Assembly: GCA_036822055.1 (NCBI GenBank)
Contig: DAISIK010000018.1
Span: 1-50,700 of the forward strand
Length of the DNA: 50,700 bases
Reading direction: 5' to 3'
Origin: DAISIK01 sp036822055
GTDB lineage: Bacteria > Verrucomicrobiota > Verrucomicrobiia > Opitutales > Puniceicoccaceae
Below the pieces are notes generated by a model. That model saw only the letters and a program-made list of their open reading frames with translations. It was not told the DNA's origin and searched no databases. Every line of letters starts with the position of its first letter. Positions within the stretch are counted from its first letter, which is position 1. Below, one piece after another: positions 41,857-50,700 of the stretch. Made by a program: the position numbers and the translations under genes.

Positions 41857-43041
41857 TTGGTTATGCAGGGTACACTTGATTTTGAAGTTAATGCTGAGAC
41901 GGTGATCGGCAGTGATGAACTACGGGAGCGAATGGCGGCCGGGAAACGGTTAAAGGTCAAGTTGGGGGTGGATCCAACCCGGCCTGACCTAACCTTCGGG
42001 CATCTTGTTGTATTCAATAAGTTAAGACAATTCCAGGAGGCGGGGCACGAGGCTATCCTGATCATCGGCGACTACACGGCGATGATTGGGGACCCGAGCG
42101 GGCGTTCATCGACCCGCCCGGTTTTGACGGAGGGGGAGGTGAAGGAGAATTCCCGGACCTACCTCGAGCAGGCCTTCAAGGTGCTCGACCGTGAAAAGAC
42201 GACGATCCGGTATAACAGCGAGTGGTTTGCCGCGATGCATTTTGCGGATTGTCTTGAACTGTCCCGCAAAATGACAGTGGCCCGGATGCTGGAGCGCGAT
42301 GACTTTTCGAAGCGCTATCGGGAGGGTGCCCCGATCTCAATCGTGGAGTTTCTCTATCCCCTGATCCAGGGGTACGACTCTCTCGTCCTCGAAGCCGACG
42401 TGGAGCTTGGAGGCAATGATCAGTTGTTCAACATGTTGGTGGGCCGGGCCCTGCAGAAGGATGCGGGCAAGCCGGAACAAGCGGTCATCACCATGCCCTT
42501 GCTCGTTGGTTTGGACGGGGAACGGAAAATGAGCAAGAGCTATGGCAACTACATCGCTTTCAATGATCTCCCCAATGAAATGTTCGGAAAGGTCATGTCG
42601 GTGAGCGACGACACGATGTGGCAGTACTTTCGACTTCTCCTCGGCTGGGATGATGCGGCGATTGCCGAAAAGAAGGCTGGGCATCCGATGGAAGTGAAGA
42701 AGGGGTTGGCGGTGGAGCTTTTGAGCCGTTTCCACAGCCCGGATGAGGCGGCTGCGGCGAGGCAGCATTTTGAAATGGTCTTTTCCCGGAACGAGCTTCC
42801 TGAGGACATGGTCGAGGTCTCCCTCGGGGAACATTTTGGGGAGAATGAAGCTTCAGTGAGTTTGCTACTGGCTAAGTTTGGAGGGGTGGCGAGCCGGAAA
42901 GAAGCAGTCCGCTTGATCGAACAGGGAGGGGTAAAGGTCGACGGGGAAAAAGTGACGGACAAAAACGCCTCAGTGGATGGCCTTCCCGGAGGAAGGGTCC
43001 TGCAGGCGGGCAAGCGGGTCTTCTTGAGGGTAGTACCCTGA
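41857..43041 (+). CDS. tyrS: Tyrosyl-tRNA synthetase
   Basis: 394 residues. Class I synthetase with GVDPTRPDLTFGHLVVFNKL, where the HIGH motif reads TFGH (46-49), and KMSKS (224-228). YPLIQGYDSLVLEADVELGG and GGNDQLFNMLVGR bind tyrosine and the tRNA. A C-terminal S4 RNA-binding domain contains LLAKFGGVASRKEAVRLIEQ. It charges tRNA-Tyr. The mnmA gene starts 8 bases after its stop, so the two are probably co-transcribed. Confidence 0.95.
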   Translation: MVMQGTLDFEVNAETVIGSDELRERMAAGKRLKVKLGVDPTRPDLTFGHLVVFNKLRQFQEAGHEAILIIGDYTAMIGDPSGRSSTRPVLTEGEVKENSRTYLEQAFKVLDREKTTIRYNSEWFAAMHFADCLELSRKMTVARMLERDDFSKRYREGAPISIVEFLYPLIQGYDSLVLEADVELGGNDQLFNMLVGRALQKDAGKPEQAVITMPLLVGLDGERKMSKSYGNYIAFNDLPNEMFGKVMSVSDDTMWQYFRLLLGWDDAAIAEKKAGHPMEVKKGLAVELLSRFHSPDEAAAARQHFEMVFSRNELPEDMVEVSLGEHFGENEASVSLLLAKFGGVASRKEAVRLIEQGGVKVDGEKVTDKNASVDGLPGGRVLQAGKRVFLRVVP

Positions 43042-43049
43042 GTGCGGCG

Positions 43050-44147
43050 GTGTTGGGGAACGAGGCAAGTTTTGCCCCGGCGAAGGGGCCAATCCTGGTA
43101 GCGCTGTCAGGGGGAGTAGATAGCGCGGTAGCGGCCTGGCAACTTCGCGAGGCCGGTTTTGAAGTGGCTGCCGCCTACATCCGGACGTGGATGAACGAGG
43201 ATGAATTGGGGGAGTGCCCGGCGGAGGAGGACATCAGGGACGGTGAGGCAGTGGCTCGGTACCTCGGGATTGATTTTGAAGTAATCAACCTGGTGGGTGC
43301 TTACCGTGAGCGGGTGGTGAGCTATCTTGTGGAGGGGTATCGCCGTGGGCTCACACCGAACCCGGATGTGATGTGCAACCGGGAGATGAAGTTTGGCGTA
43401 TTCCTCGATCGGGCGCGGGAGATGGGATTTGAATCGGTGGCGACTGGGCACCATTGCCGAAAGGTCCTGGAAGCGGGATCCTTTCAGCTCATGGAGGGCG
43501 CGGATCCGGAAAAAGATCAGTCTTATTTCCTTTCGATGATCACGGGTGAGCAATTGGCCGGCGCTCGCTTCCCAATCGGCCATTTGGAGAAAAAAGAGGT
43601 AAGGCGGATCGCTGCAGCGGCTGGCCTGCCGAACGCAGAGAAGAAGGATAGCCAGGGAATTTGTTTTCTCGGGAAGGTGAACATCCAGAAGTTTCTCGCC
43701 GACTACATCCCGGAGGCACCCGGGGAAATTGTGAATGAAAATGGGGACCTGCTTGGTGCCCACGGAGGGCTACACAACTTCACTATCGGGCAACGCAAGG
43801 GGATCGGCATCCCTTCCAACACTGATCACGAATTTTACGTGGTGGTGGCCAAGGATTATGCAACCAACCGTCTGGTGGTTGAGTTTGATAGCAACCGTGA
43901 ATCTGTTCTCTACACCAACGAAGCGTTTGTCTCCCAAATCAGCTGGCTTGGCGAGCCTCCGGGGGCAGGGCGGCAGCTGAGCGGCAGGGTGCGTTACCGG
44001 GACGGGCGCACCCCTCTGCACCTGGCAATGGAGGGAGAGGATTGGGCACGCGTTACCTTTGATGTCCGCCAACGCGGGCTGGCCAGTGGACAAATCCTCG
44101 CGCTCTACGAGGGAATGCACCTTCTTGGGGGGGCAACTTTTGCCTGA
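43050..44147 (+). CDS. mnmA: tRNA-specific 2-thiouridylase MnmA
   Basis: 365 residues starting with GTG. PP-loop ATPase signature VALSGGVDSAVAAW (17-30), catalytic cysteines in PDVMCNREMKFG (Cys109) and SQGICFLGKVNI (Cys205), ATGHHCRK, and the C-terminal beta domain (FTIGQRKGIGIP). Makes s2U34 in Lys, Glu and Gln tRNAs. The frame overlaps nothing and lies 8 bp after tyrS. Confidence 0.95.
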   Translation: MLGNEASFAPAKGPILVALSGGVDSAVAAWQLREAGFEVAAAYIRTWMNEDELGECPAEEDIRDGEAVARYLGIDFEVINLVGAYRERVVSYLVEGYRRGLTPNPDVMCNREMKFGVFLDRAREMGFESVATGHHCRKVLEAGSFQLMEGADPEKDQSYFLSMITGEQLAGARFPIGHLEKKEVRRIAAAAGLPNAEKKDSQGICFLGKVNIQKFLADYIPEAPGEIVNENGDLLGAHGGLHNFTIGQRKGIGIPSNTDHEFYVVVAKDYATNRLVVEFDSNRESVLYTNEAFVSQISWLGEPPGAGRQLSGRVRYRDGRTPLHLAMEGEDWARVTFDVRQRGLASGQILALYEGMHLLGGATFA

Positions 44148-44167
44148 TGCGGCCTCTGCATTGAGCT

Positions 44168-44188
44168 CTCTTTGAGGTTTTCAAAGAG
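44168..44188 (+). other. Hairpin between mnmA and serS
   Basis: CTCTTTGA, loop GGTTT, TCAAAGAG. A perfect 8-bp stem 20 bases after the mnmA stop and 25 before the serS ATG. There is no T tract. It may be a leader hairpin or a weak mRNA-stabilising structure. Confidence 0.4.
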
Positions 44189-44213
44189 GGGGACTTTCAT
44201 CATACCAGAATCA

Positions 44214-45488
44214 ATGATCTCAATTGAAACACTGCGGAAGGACCCGGAAGCCGTGAGGAGCGCCTTGGCGCGCAAGAAATTCAGGGTGGATTTGGATCAG
44301 GTGCTAGAGCTGGACCGTGTCCGGCGGGAGGCCATCAGCCGAGCGGAGTCCCGAAGAGCCGATCAAAAAGCGGCGAATGCGGCAATGTCGGCCCTGGCTA
44401 AGGGTTCGGCAGATTTTCTGGCCAAGGTAGCGGAGATGAAGGCCATTGCGGAGGAAGCCAAAGCGTTGGAAGCGGTAGCCAAAGAGGCGGATCAGGCCTT
44501 TCAGGACGCCGTCATGACGATCCCGAACCTTCCCGATCCCTCAATTCCCGATGGTAGGGGAGAGGCGGACAACGTCGAGGTACGGGTGAGTGGAAATTTA
44601 CCGGAAAAGCCAGCCCACGTAGTGCCGCACTGGGATTTGCCGGGCTTTGAGCAGATGGTTGATTTTGAGCGCGGGGTGAAGGTTACCGGGGCGGGTTTTC
44701 CATTCTATGTGGGACCAGTGGCGCGGCTGGTTCGGGCTCTCGTTCGGCTTTTTCTCGATCGGGCGGCTGAGGCCGGGTTTGTGGAGCTCCATTGTCCGAT
44801 TCTGGTCAATCCGGCGAGTGCTACGGCCACTGGACAGCTGCCCGATAAAGAGGGGCAGATGTATCCAACATCGACCGATGATCTCTATTTAATCCCGACC
44901 GCTGAAGTTCCGGTGACCAACCTTTTGCGGGGCGAAATCCTCGAGCGGGCTGACCTGCCGGTCAAGCACTGTGCCTGGACCCCTTGCTTTCGGCGGGAGG
45001 CTGGCAGTTGGGGTAAGGATGTGCGGGGGTTGAACCGTCTACATCAGTTCGACAAGGTTGAATTGGTTCTATGGGTACATCCGGAGGAAAGTTCGCAGTA
45101 CTTGCAGCGGATTGTGGCCCACGGAGAGGGCATTTTGAAAGAATTGAACCTTCCCTATCGGACGTTGGAAATCTGCTCGGGAGACATCGGATTTCCCCAC
45201 AGTCGCCAATACGACCTGGAGGTTTACGCCCTCGGGCAGGAGCGCTGGTTGGAGGTTTCGAGCTGTAGCAATTTTACCGATTTTCAAGCCCGCCGGGCCA
45301 ATATTCGTTTCCGTGGTGAGTCGGGGAAGCCGGAGTTTGTCCACACATTGAACGGCTCGGCTCTTGCGGTTCCGAGGATCTTGGCAGCTCTGTTGGAGAA
45401 CGGATACGATGGGACGGGTGAAATATGGCTTCCCCCGGTGTTAAGCGAGTATTTTGGGGCGGACAGCCTGCGGCTTCCCGAGAGATAA
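44214..45488 (+). CDS. serS: Seryl-tRNA synthetase
   Basis: 424 residues from ATG 44214 (MISIETLRKDPEAVRSALAR). The N-terminal coiled-coil arm (about 30-100) binds the long variable arm of tRNA-Ser. The class II core has motif 2 CAWTPCFRREAGSWGKDVRG with LHQFDKVEL, and motif 3 EFVHTLNGSALAVPRILAAL. Fifteen upstream codons in frame are not family-like. It is preceded by the hairpin at 44168-44188 and followed by tilS after 9 bases. Confidence 0.96.
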   Translation: MISIETLRKDPEAVRSALARKKFRVDLDQVLELDRVRREAISRAESRRADQKAANAAMSALAKGSADFLAKVAEMKAIAEEAKALEAVAKEADQAFQDAVMTIPNLPDPSIPDGRGEADNVEVRVSGNLPEKPAHVVPHWDLPGFEQMVDFERGVKVTGAGFPFYVGPVARLVRALVRLFLDRAAEAGFVELHCPILVNPASATATGQLPDKEGQMYPTSTDDLYLIPTAEVPVTNLLRGEILERADLPVKHCAWTPCFRREAGSWGKDVRGLNRLHQFDKVELVLWVHPEESSQYLQRIVAHGEGILKELNLPYRTLEICSGDIGFPHSRQYDLEVYALGQERWLEVSSCSNFTDFQARRANIRFRGESGKPEFVHTLNGSALAVPRILAALLENGYDGTGEIWLPPVLSEYFGADSLRLPER

Positions 45489-45497
45489 AAAGGAGCG

Positions 45498-46928
45498 ATG
45501 AAGGGCGGAGGGCTGGAGCAGGCGATCGACCGGATTCGTATCCGCTTCGCCCCGGAACTGCTGCCGAGAGAAGTCTTGGGCTGGTTGGAGGCGAATGAGG
45601 AAAACGATCCGGGTTTGGCAATCGCCTGCTCAGGGGGTGCTGATTCGGTTTTTCTCGTGCTTTTGCTCTTGGGGCACTTTCCACTTCGGCGCAATCGTTT
45701 CCGTTTGCTGCACTACAATCACCGCACCCGTGCTGAACAGAATGAGGCAGAGGAACTTTTCGTGAGAGACCTAGCCGAGGAACTCGGTTTGAGGATCCGG
45801 GTGGGGAGGCGGCACAGCGAGGGAAATTCAGAAGCGCGGCTGCGAGAGGATCGGCACCAATTTTTCCAGCAGATGATGGCGGAAGAGGAGACGATTGGGC
45901 TATTTCTTGGGCACCAGAAAAATGATGTGGTAGAGACTTTCCTGATGCGGGCGGCCAGGGGAAGCGGCGTGGAGGGCATGTGCGCACCGCGTCCGCTCAA
46001 TCGGCAAGGGGCTTTTACCTATCTACGACCGCTCCTTGGGCTGGAAAAGGAAACCATTCGGCAGGCTTTGGCTGACTGTGAGGTTCGGGTGGTTGAGGAC
46101 CCTTCAAATGCGGAGCCCACCTACCTGAGAAACCGTCTCCGAGTAACGGTGGTGCCAGTCTGGCAAAAGGCCGAACTGGAGCGAAACCTGGTTGCCGGGG
46201 TCGCCAGGACGCGGCGGCTCCTGGAGGAGGATGCGGCGGCTTTGGAGACGTTAGCCGTGCATTTTTACCCGGCGAGATGGGAGGCAGATCATCTTTTGAT
46301 CGAGCGAGCGAAGCAGGCGCCACGGGCGATCCTGCGTCGGGTGGTGCGTCACTGGATCGAGTTTTCCGGACTCGGAGATTCAGTTTCGGCCGCTCTTTTT
46401 GAGGAAATTCTGGACAAGCTTGAGGAGACTGAGGCGGGCAAATTCAGCGTTGGAGGCAATCGTTGGCTGGAGGTCTCCAGGGAAGGCTTACGCATCACGG
46501 TGGTGGCGGGGCCCGAACGTGAGTGGACCACCCAGTTGCTTGAGCCTGGAATCCTCTGGTATTTACCAGGAGGTTGTTGTTTAGGAGTTGAGCCAGAGAG
46601 CAGACCTCTGGCCGAAGTCCACCAAAAGATCGCCGGTAGAGAACTTTCGCCAGATGTCGAGGCGTGGGTAGACGCCGAGGAAGTTGCTGCGCTGAGGTTC
46701 CGGAATCGCAGAGCAGGGGATCGATTTCACCCCCTCGGCGCTCCCGGGCATCGGCGCCTGCAGGATTGTCTGATTGACGCGGGTATCGATATCGACAGGC
46801 GCGGAAAACTACCGATCATTTTTGGAGGAGAGGCCGTAGTCTGGGTGCCCGGTTTCCCTCCGGGAGAAGCTTTCAAGGTCCATGGGGGAACCAGAAAGGT
46901 TCTTCGATTGACTTACAAGAAAGCTTAA
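45498..46928 (+). CDS. tilS: tRNA(Ile)-lysidine synthetase TilS
   Basis: 476 residues. PP-loop IACSGGADSVFLVLLLL (SGGADS 45-50), LLHYNHRTRAEQNEAEELFV, LGHQKNDVVETFLMRAARGS and EDPSNAEPTYLRNRLR are typical. The C-terminal TilS substrate-binding domain follows (LRFRNRRAGDRFHPLG). It converts C34 of tRNA-Ile(CAU) to lysidine so that it reads AUA. Directly upstream of ftsH (24 bp), a gene order common in bacteria. Confidence 0.95.
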   Translation: MKGGGLEQAIDRIRIRFAPELLPREVLGWLEANEENDPGLAIACSGGADSVFLVLLLLGHFPLRRNRFRLLHYNHRTRAEQNEAEELFVRDLAEELGLRIRVGRRHSEGNSEARLREDRHQFFQQMMAEEETIGLFLGHQKNDVVETFLMRAARGSGVEGMCAPRPLNRQGAFTYLRPLLGLEKETIRQALADCEVRVVEDPSNAEPTYLRNRLRVTVVPVWQKAELERNLVAGVARTRRLLEEDAAALETLAVHFYPARWEADHLLIERAKQAPRAILRRVVRHWIEFSGLGDSVSAALFEEILDKLEETEAGKFSVGGNRWLEVSREGLRITVVAGPEREWTTQLLEPGILWYLPGGCCLGVEPESRPLAEVHQKIAGRELSPDVEAWVDAEEVAALRFRNRRAGDRFHPLGAPGHRRLQDCLIDAGIDIDRRGKLPIIFGGEAVVWVPGFPPGEAFKVHGGTRKVLRLTYKKA

Positions 46929-46952
46929 CGGAGCGTATTTGATACACGATTC

Positions 46953-49019
46953 ATGTCCGAAGACCCAAAAGGAACCCAGCCTCCAACGCGAGGTCAGCAA
47001 CCGCAGCCCAGACAAGACAAAGTACAGCCCAAAGTCTTGATGATCTGGCTGGTGATCGTTGTTGCAATCATCACTTTGTATTCAGTCAGCCCCCGTCAGA
47101 GCGGCACGGTGGTCAACCTTGATGTCAACGAGGTGATTGAGCTTGCCGAGATGAATGCAATCGTCTCCGGGTCAATCAAAAATGACCCAAGTGGCGGCAG
47201 GGATTGGTACACCATCACTGGAAAAGCACGTTCGGACACCGCACCCGTTCGGGCAGCCCTGGAGAGGACACGGGCAACTGGAGAGATTCCCCCAGAGATC
47301 AACTTTACAGCCAAGGGCAGGGTAACCGAGGATGCTTACCGCAAGCTGCAAGGGCAGGTCCGAGAGGCTCCCGCCAACACCTTCTTCAGCCAATTGGTTC
47401 TCTCAATTCTTCCCCTACTGTTGATCATCGGGCTTCTCTACTTCCTCTTTGTGCGGCAGTTGCGAAACGCTGGTAAGGGGGCGATGACCTTTGGCAAGAG
47501 CAAGGCTCGGATGCTCGCCCGCGATCGCGATAAAGTACGTTTCAAAGATGTCGCCGGTTGCGATGAAGCGAAAGAAGAGGTTTCGGAAATCGTCGAATTT
47601 CTTAAAGACCCGAAGCGATTTCAAAAAATTGGCGGACGCATTCCAAAGGGAGTTTTGATGGTTGGTTCGCCAGGGACTGGAAAAACCCTCTTGGCAAAAG
47701 CTGTGGCCGGAGAGGCTGATGTTCCTTTCTTTACCATTTCCGGTTCAGATTTTGTAGAAATGTTTGTGGGGGTTGGTGCCGCTCGTGTGAGGGACATGTT
47801 TGAGCAAGCCCGCAAGAACGCCCCCTGCATCATTTTTATCGATGAAATTGATGCTGTCGGGCGCCAGCGAGGTGCTGGGCTCGGCGGAGGCAATGATGAA
47901 CGAGAGCAGACCCTGAACAGCCTTCTGGTAGAGATGGATGGATTTGACGGACACGAAGGCATCATCGTCATCGCCGCCACCAACCGCCCGGATGTACTGG
48001 ACCGGGCTCTTCTGCGGCCGGGTCGATTTGACCGCCAGGTGGTCATCGATCTGCCCGACTTAAATGGACGCGAGGAAATCCTCAAAGTGCACGCCAAGAA
48101 AATTAAACTGGCCGAAGACATCGACTTGAAGGCAGCAGCGCGGCAGACTCCGGGGTTTGCCGGAGCGGATCTGGCCAACCTCTTGAATGAGGCAGCCCTC
48201 ATCGCTGCCCGCTATCGCAAAACCGAGGTCTCCAATGCTGAGATCAGCGAGGCGCGTGACAAGATTTCCTATGGCCGAGAGCGGCGGCGCTTGATGGACG
48301 ATGAGGACAAGCGCATCACCGCCTGGCACGAGGCGGGGCATGCGATCGTTCAGGCGGTAATCGACGACGGCTACTTGCCGATTCACAAGGTAACCATCAT
48401 CCCGCGAGGGCAGAGCCTGGGAAGCACCATGTTCAGTCCGTCAAAGGACATTCTCAATCACAGTAAGCGGCGACTGGAAAATCAAATTTGCTGCGCGATG
48501 GGCGGCCGGGTGGCTGAAGAGTTGGTCTTTGGAGACATCACCAGTGGAGCTTCGGGCGACATCCGGATGGCTACTAAACTTGCCCGTCACATGGTTTGCG
48601 ACTGGGGGATGAGTCCGCTTGGGCCCGTCGCCTTTGGAGAGAATCAGGACCACGTCTTTTTGGGCAAGGAAATCAGTCGCAACCAGAACTACAGCGAGGA
48701 AACAGCTCGATCAATTGATGTCGAGATTCGCAAGATAGTGGAAGCTCAGTACGAGCGAACTAAAGCGATCTTGAAGGAACATCGTCCGGCTTTGGATGCC
48801 TTGGCGGAGGCCCTTTTGGAACATGAGACCCTCGAGGGCAAACACGTTAAGGAAATTCTGGAAACCGGATCCATCCAGAGTGATGTTATCAACGTGGGCG
48901 GCCTGAGACCAGTCGAGGAAGGCAAGGGAGTTGAAGAGGACCTCACCGGTGAGAAGGCCGCAGACATAGACGGCGGGTTGGAAACCGGGGACACCGAGCC
49001 TTCAGCAGCTCCGGCCTGA
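46953..49019 (+). CDS. ftsH: ATP-dependent zinc metalloprotease FtsH
   Basis: 688 residues. Two membrane segments (about 28-45 and 145-167) enclose a periplasmic domain. The AAA+ module has Walker A GSPGTGKT (238-245), Walker B CIIFIDEIDAVG, and ATNRPDVLDRALLRPGRFDR with its arginine fingers. The zinc site is HEAGH (459-463). The C-terminal tail is acidic. It degrades membrane proteins and short-lived regulators. The HSP-type ATG at 46953 is 24 bp after tilS. Confidence 0.97.
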   Translation: MSEDPKGTQPPTRGQQPQPRQDKVQPKVLMIWLVIVVAIITLYSVSPRQSGTVVNLDVNEVIELAEMNAIVSGSIKNDPSGGRDWYTITGKARSDTAPVRAALERTRATGEIPPEINFTAKGRVTEDAYRKLQGQVREAPANTFFSQLVLSILPLLLIIGLLYFLFVRQLRNAGKGAMTFGKSKARMLARDRDKVRFKDVAGCDEAKEEVSEIVEFLKDPKRFQKIGGRIPKGVLMVGSPGTGKTLLAKAVAGEADVPFFTISGSDFVEMFVGVGAARVRDMFEQARKNAPCIIFIDEIDAVGRQRGAGLGGGNDEREQTLNSLLVEMDGFDGHEGIIVIAATNRPDVLDRALLRPGRFDRQVVIDLPDLNGREEILKVHAKKIKLAEDIDLKAAARQTPGFAGADLANLLNEAALIAARYRKTEVSNAEISEARDKISYGRERRRLMDDEDKRITAWHEAGHAIVQAVIDDGYLPIHKVTIIPRGQSLGSTMFSPSKDILNHSKRRLENQICCAMGGRVAEELVFGDITSGASGDIRMATKLARHMVCDWGMSPLGPVAFGENQDHVFLGKEISRNQNYSEETARSIDVEIRKIVEAQYERTKAILKEHRPALDALAEALLEHETLEGKHVKEILETGSIQSDVINVGGLRPVEEGKGVEEDLTGEKAADIDGGLETGDTEPSAAPA

Positions 49020-49039
49020 TCGCCGAACAGTCGGACCCA

Positions 49040-50125
49040 TTGTTCCCCAGTGTGAAGGGAGAAATCGCTCAGGATCTCGCGAGACCTCGGTTTCGCATGC
49101 CGGCGGAATGGGAAGAACATGAGCGCACCTGGATGATCTGGCCCACCCGCGAGGAGGCCTGGCTCTATGCCTCATCAAGGGCTGAATATGAGGCGGTTCT
49201 ACGAGCCTTTCAAAAGGTCGTCCGGGCCGTTCAGAGCTTCGAGCCGGTAACGATTATCGGTCCGGCTGGAGCAAAGAAGGAAGCCGAGCGTTCACTCGGA
49301 ATCGAGGTCGGGTGGCTCGACTTTGAGGCCGACGATGCCTGGGCGAGAGATGTTGCGCCGACTTTTGTCTTCGCCGAGGAGCGCAGAGTCGTCGGAGTTA
49401 ACTGGACCTTCAATGGATGGGGAGGAGCTTTCGAGCCCTATGCCCGAGATGCTGCGCTGGCTGAGGCGGTCCTCCATTCACTCGGAATGGAGTGTATGAA
49501 CTCCGGGTTGATCGCTGAGGGCGGGGCGTTGCACGTCAATGGCCAAGGCCTTGGGGTGGCTACGGAGGCGACCCTCCTGCACCCGGGTAGAAACGGGTTG
49601 GCGGGAAAGGCTCTCGTTGAAAAAGAGTTTGAAAAACTTCTTGGGGTCGAGTCCCTGCTCTGGATTCCGAAGGGAATCGTTGGGGATGATACCGGGGGCC
49701 ATATTGATGTGGTTGCAGCATTTCTAGATCGCGACACGATAGCCCTCGCCTCACCGGGTAGTGGAAGACCGGACTGGGAGGAGGGCTATCGGGAAGCCAG
49801 GCTCGCGATTGACGCATTCGGGGAGCAGACCGGTGCCAGACTCGATCTTTTGGATTTTCCCCTCCCGGACTGTCCGGGGTCTGGGGATTCTCCGTTCAGT
49901 TACTTGAACTTTTATTTCGTTAATGGGGGCATTGTGTATCCAAATTTTGGATGCAAAGAAGACCCTTGGGTGGAGGGTCTCCTGAGGGATTTTTTTCCGC
50001 AAAGACAATTGGTCCCGGTCGAGGCGACGCCTCTTTATTGTGGAGGAGGCGGAATCCACTGTTTGACCCAGCAAGAACCGCGAGCCCCATCGGCGATAAG
50101 GACAGGAGTGATCGAGCGGGATTGA
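49040..50125 (+). CDS. Agmatine deiminase-family protein (PPAD)
   Basis: 361 residues from TTG 49040 (GTG 49052 is also possible). RMPAEWEEHERTWMIWP is the characteristic N-terminus. Residues of the guanidino-modifying fold include DDAWARDVAPTFV, NWTFNGWGGAF, GGALHVNGQG and DDTGGHIDVVAAFLD, with the nucleophilic cysteine in CGGGGIHCLTQQEP (Cys341). It converts agmatine to N-carbamoylputrescine, or possibly acts on another guanidine. No carbamoylputrescine amidase gene follows, although the two are often neighbours. The tRNA-Arg gene is convergent 5 bp away. Confidence 0.9.
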   Translation: MFPSVKGEIAQDLARPRFRMPAEWEEHERTWMIWPTREEAWLYASSRAEYEAVLRAFQKVVRAVQSFEPVTIIGPAGAKKEAERSLGIEVGWLDFEADDAWARDVAPTFVFAEERRVVGVNWTFNGWGGAFEPYARDAALAEAVLHSLGMECMNSGLIAEGGALHVNGQGLGVATEATLLHPGRNGLAGKALVEKEFEKLLGVESLLWIPKGIVGDDTGGHIDVVAAFLDRDTIALASPGSGRPDWEEGYREARLAIDAFGEQTGARLDLLDFPLPDCPGSGDSPFSYLNFYFVNGGIVYPNFGCKEDPWVEGLLRDFFPQRQLVPVEATPLYCGGGGIHCLTQQEPRAPSAIRTGVIERD

Positions 50126-50130
50126 CCGTA

Positions 50131-50207
50131 TGGCACGGGAGGTGGGATTCGAACCCACGACCACCGGCTTAGAAGGCCGATGCTCTATCCAACTGAGCTA
50201 CTCCCGC
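50131..50207 (-). tRNA. tRNA-Arg (TCT)
   Basis: 77 nt with encoded CCA on the minus strand. Acceptor GCGGGAG pairs with CTCCCGT (one G-U pair). D-arm GCTCAGTTGGATAGAGC. Anticodon stem CGGC/GCCG around CTTCTAA with anticodon TCT. T-arm GTGGG/CCCAC around TTCGAAT. Confidence 0.95.
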
Positions 50208-50700
50208 ATTTCGATTAGAATGAAAACCTAATGCCTGTGGATATTCAAGCCATCTGGGGATCCAATTTCGATCGAGGGTGGGAAGAAGAATAATCGAAAT
50301 CGAAATCGAAATCGCCATCGATTGAGGGGTGTCGCTTCGCTCGGATTGATCCCGATGAAACAAATTCTTTCCTAGACGCTGAACTCATCGCGGAGAAGCT
50401 GCGTGAGTGAGCTTGGAGAGTGGGGGTGTGAGGATGCCAAGGGTTCCGTACGACGGGGCTTTGTACTCTATCCTCTCGCAGTAGCGGATTGGAAAATCGA
50501 AATCGCGCGGGAATTGCGTCGGACAACAGCTGCCCCCAACCCGGATTAAACATGGGGCACCCGGGCCGAGTGTCGATGGTGGCGGGAGGTAGGAATGTTA
50601 AAGGTCAAGGTCTTACTCCTTTGCGGTGCCACCAGGAAGTCCGGACTCGCGGGCTACCTTCTTGCTTGCCGCGATGATCTACTGCTTAATTGTGTGGTAA
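50208..50700. other. Right end of window: no supported gene
   Basis: 493 bases without a recognisable gene. It contains a short tandem run of the hexamer ATCGAA at about 50292-50314, echoed once at 50493-50506. The sequence near 50598-50625 (GGTCAAGGTCTTACTCC) is reminiscent of REP/RAYT element ends but too weak to call. A 102-codon minus-strand frame across the hexamer run is low-complexity (FDFDFDY) and not credible. Confidence 0.4.

Noticed and set aside
50292..50330. Possible CRISPR-like repeat
   Set aside because: Units are six bases long with no spacers, and no cas genes are in the window.
50245..50553. A 102-codon minus-strand frame at the right edge
   Set aside because: It runs through the hexamer repeat giving FDFDFDY and has no recognisable domain or ribosome site.

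Overview
The window is about 50.7 kb of GC-rich bacterial chromosome. Gene content (a DUF1800/DUF1501 pair with a Tat signal, several lipoproteins, ftsH, tilS, mnmA, uvrC) and protein style fit Verrucomicrobiota, probably Opitutae-like. That assignment is inferred from familiarity with the families and was not computed. Genes run on both strands in short, tightly spaced operons, several with 4-base ATGA-type overlaps.

Layout. 1-2230: a decayed accessory island, visibly richer in AT. It holds two related copies of a REP-associated (IS200-like, RAYT) transposase remnant with terminal inverted repeats, a small toxin-antitoxin pair, an attC-like imperfect hairpin, a membrane-protein gene broken by an in-frame TAG, and an orphan Imm53-type immunity gene broken by an in-frame TAA. 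2270-8443 (minus): an RNA-repair locus, with hen1, a decapitated nucleotidyltransferase, a DUF4143-type ATPase and pnkp. 8832-8908: tRNA-Asp. 8917-15001 (minus): AEC permease, NtrC-type regulator, peptide-binding protein, then dus, a small membrane protein and yceI ending in a clear terminator. 15318-25908: Ski2-like helicase, DUF1800/DUF1501 pair, spermidine-synthase-like protein, an MDR reductase divergent from a serine hydrolase/TetR unit with a palindromic operator, and a prepilin peptidase. 26042-30654 (minus): an envelope cluster of PEGA, CsgG-like, COG3014, YcfL and LpoB proteins. 30903-38767: hemB, cinA, uvrC, a hypothetical, tsaD, an S41 protease and rph. 38906-41743: a four-gene acyl-activation cassette (NeuD-like acyltransferase, acyl carrier protein, compact AMP ligase, SDR reductase). 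41857-50125: tyrS, mnmA, serS, tilS, ftsH and an agmatine deiminase-like gene, followed by tRNA-Arg.

The window is unusually dense in tRNA and RNA metabolism: Hen1/Pnkp repair, Dus, TsaD, RNase PH, TyrRS, MnmA, SerRS, TilS and two tRNAs. The most unusual parts are the left-hand island, which resembles an eroded gene-cassette array invaded by RAYT-derived elements, the rearranged Hen1/Pnkp locus, and the acyl-activation cassette set among housekeeping genes. Starts were chosen by homology and spacing. No database search was possible.
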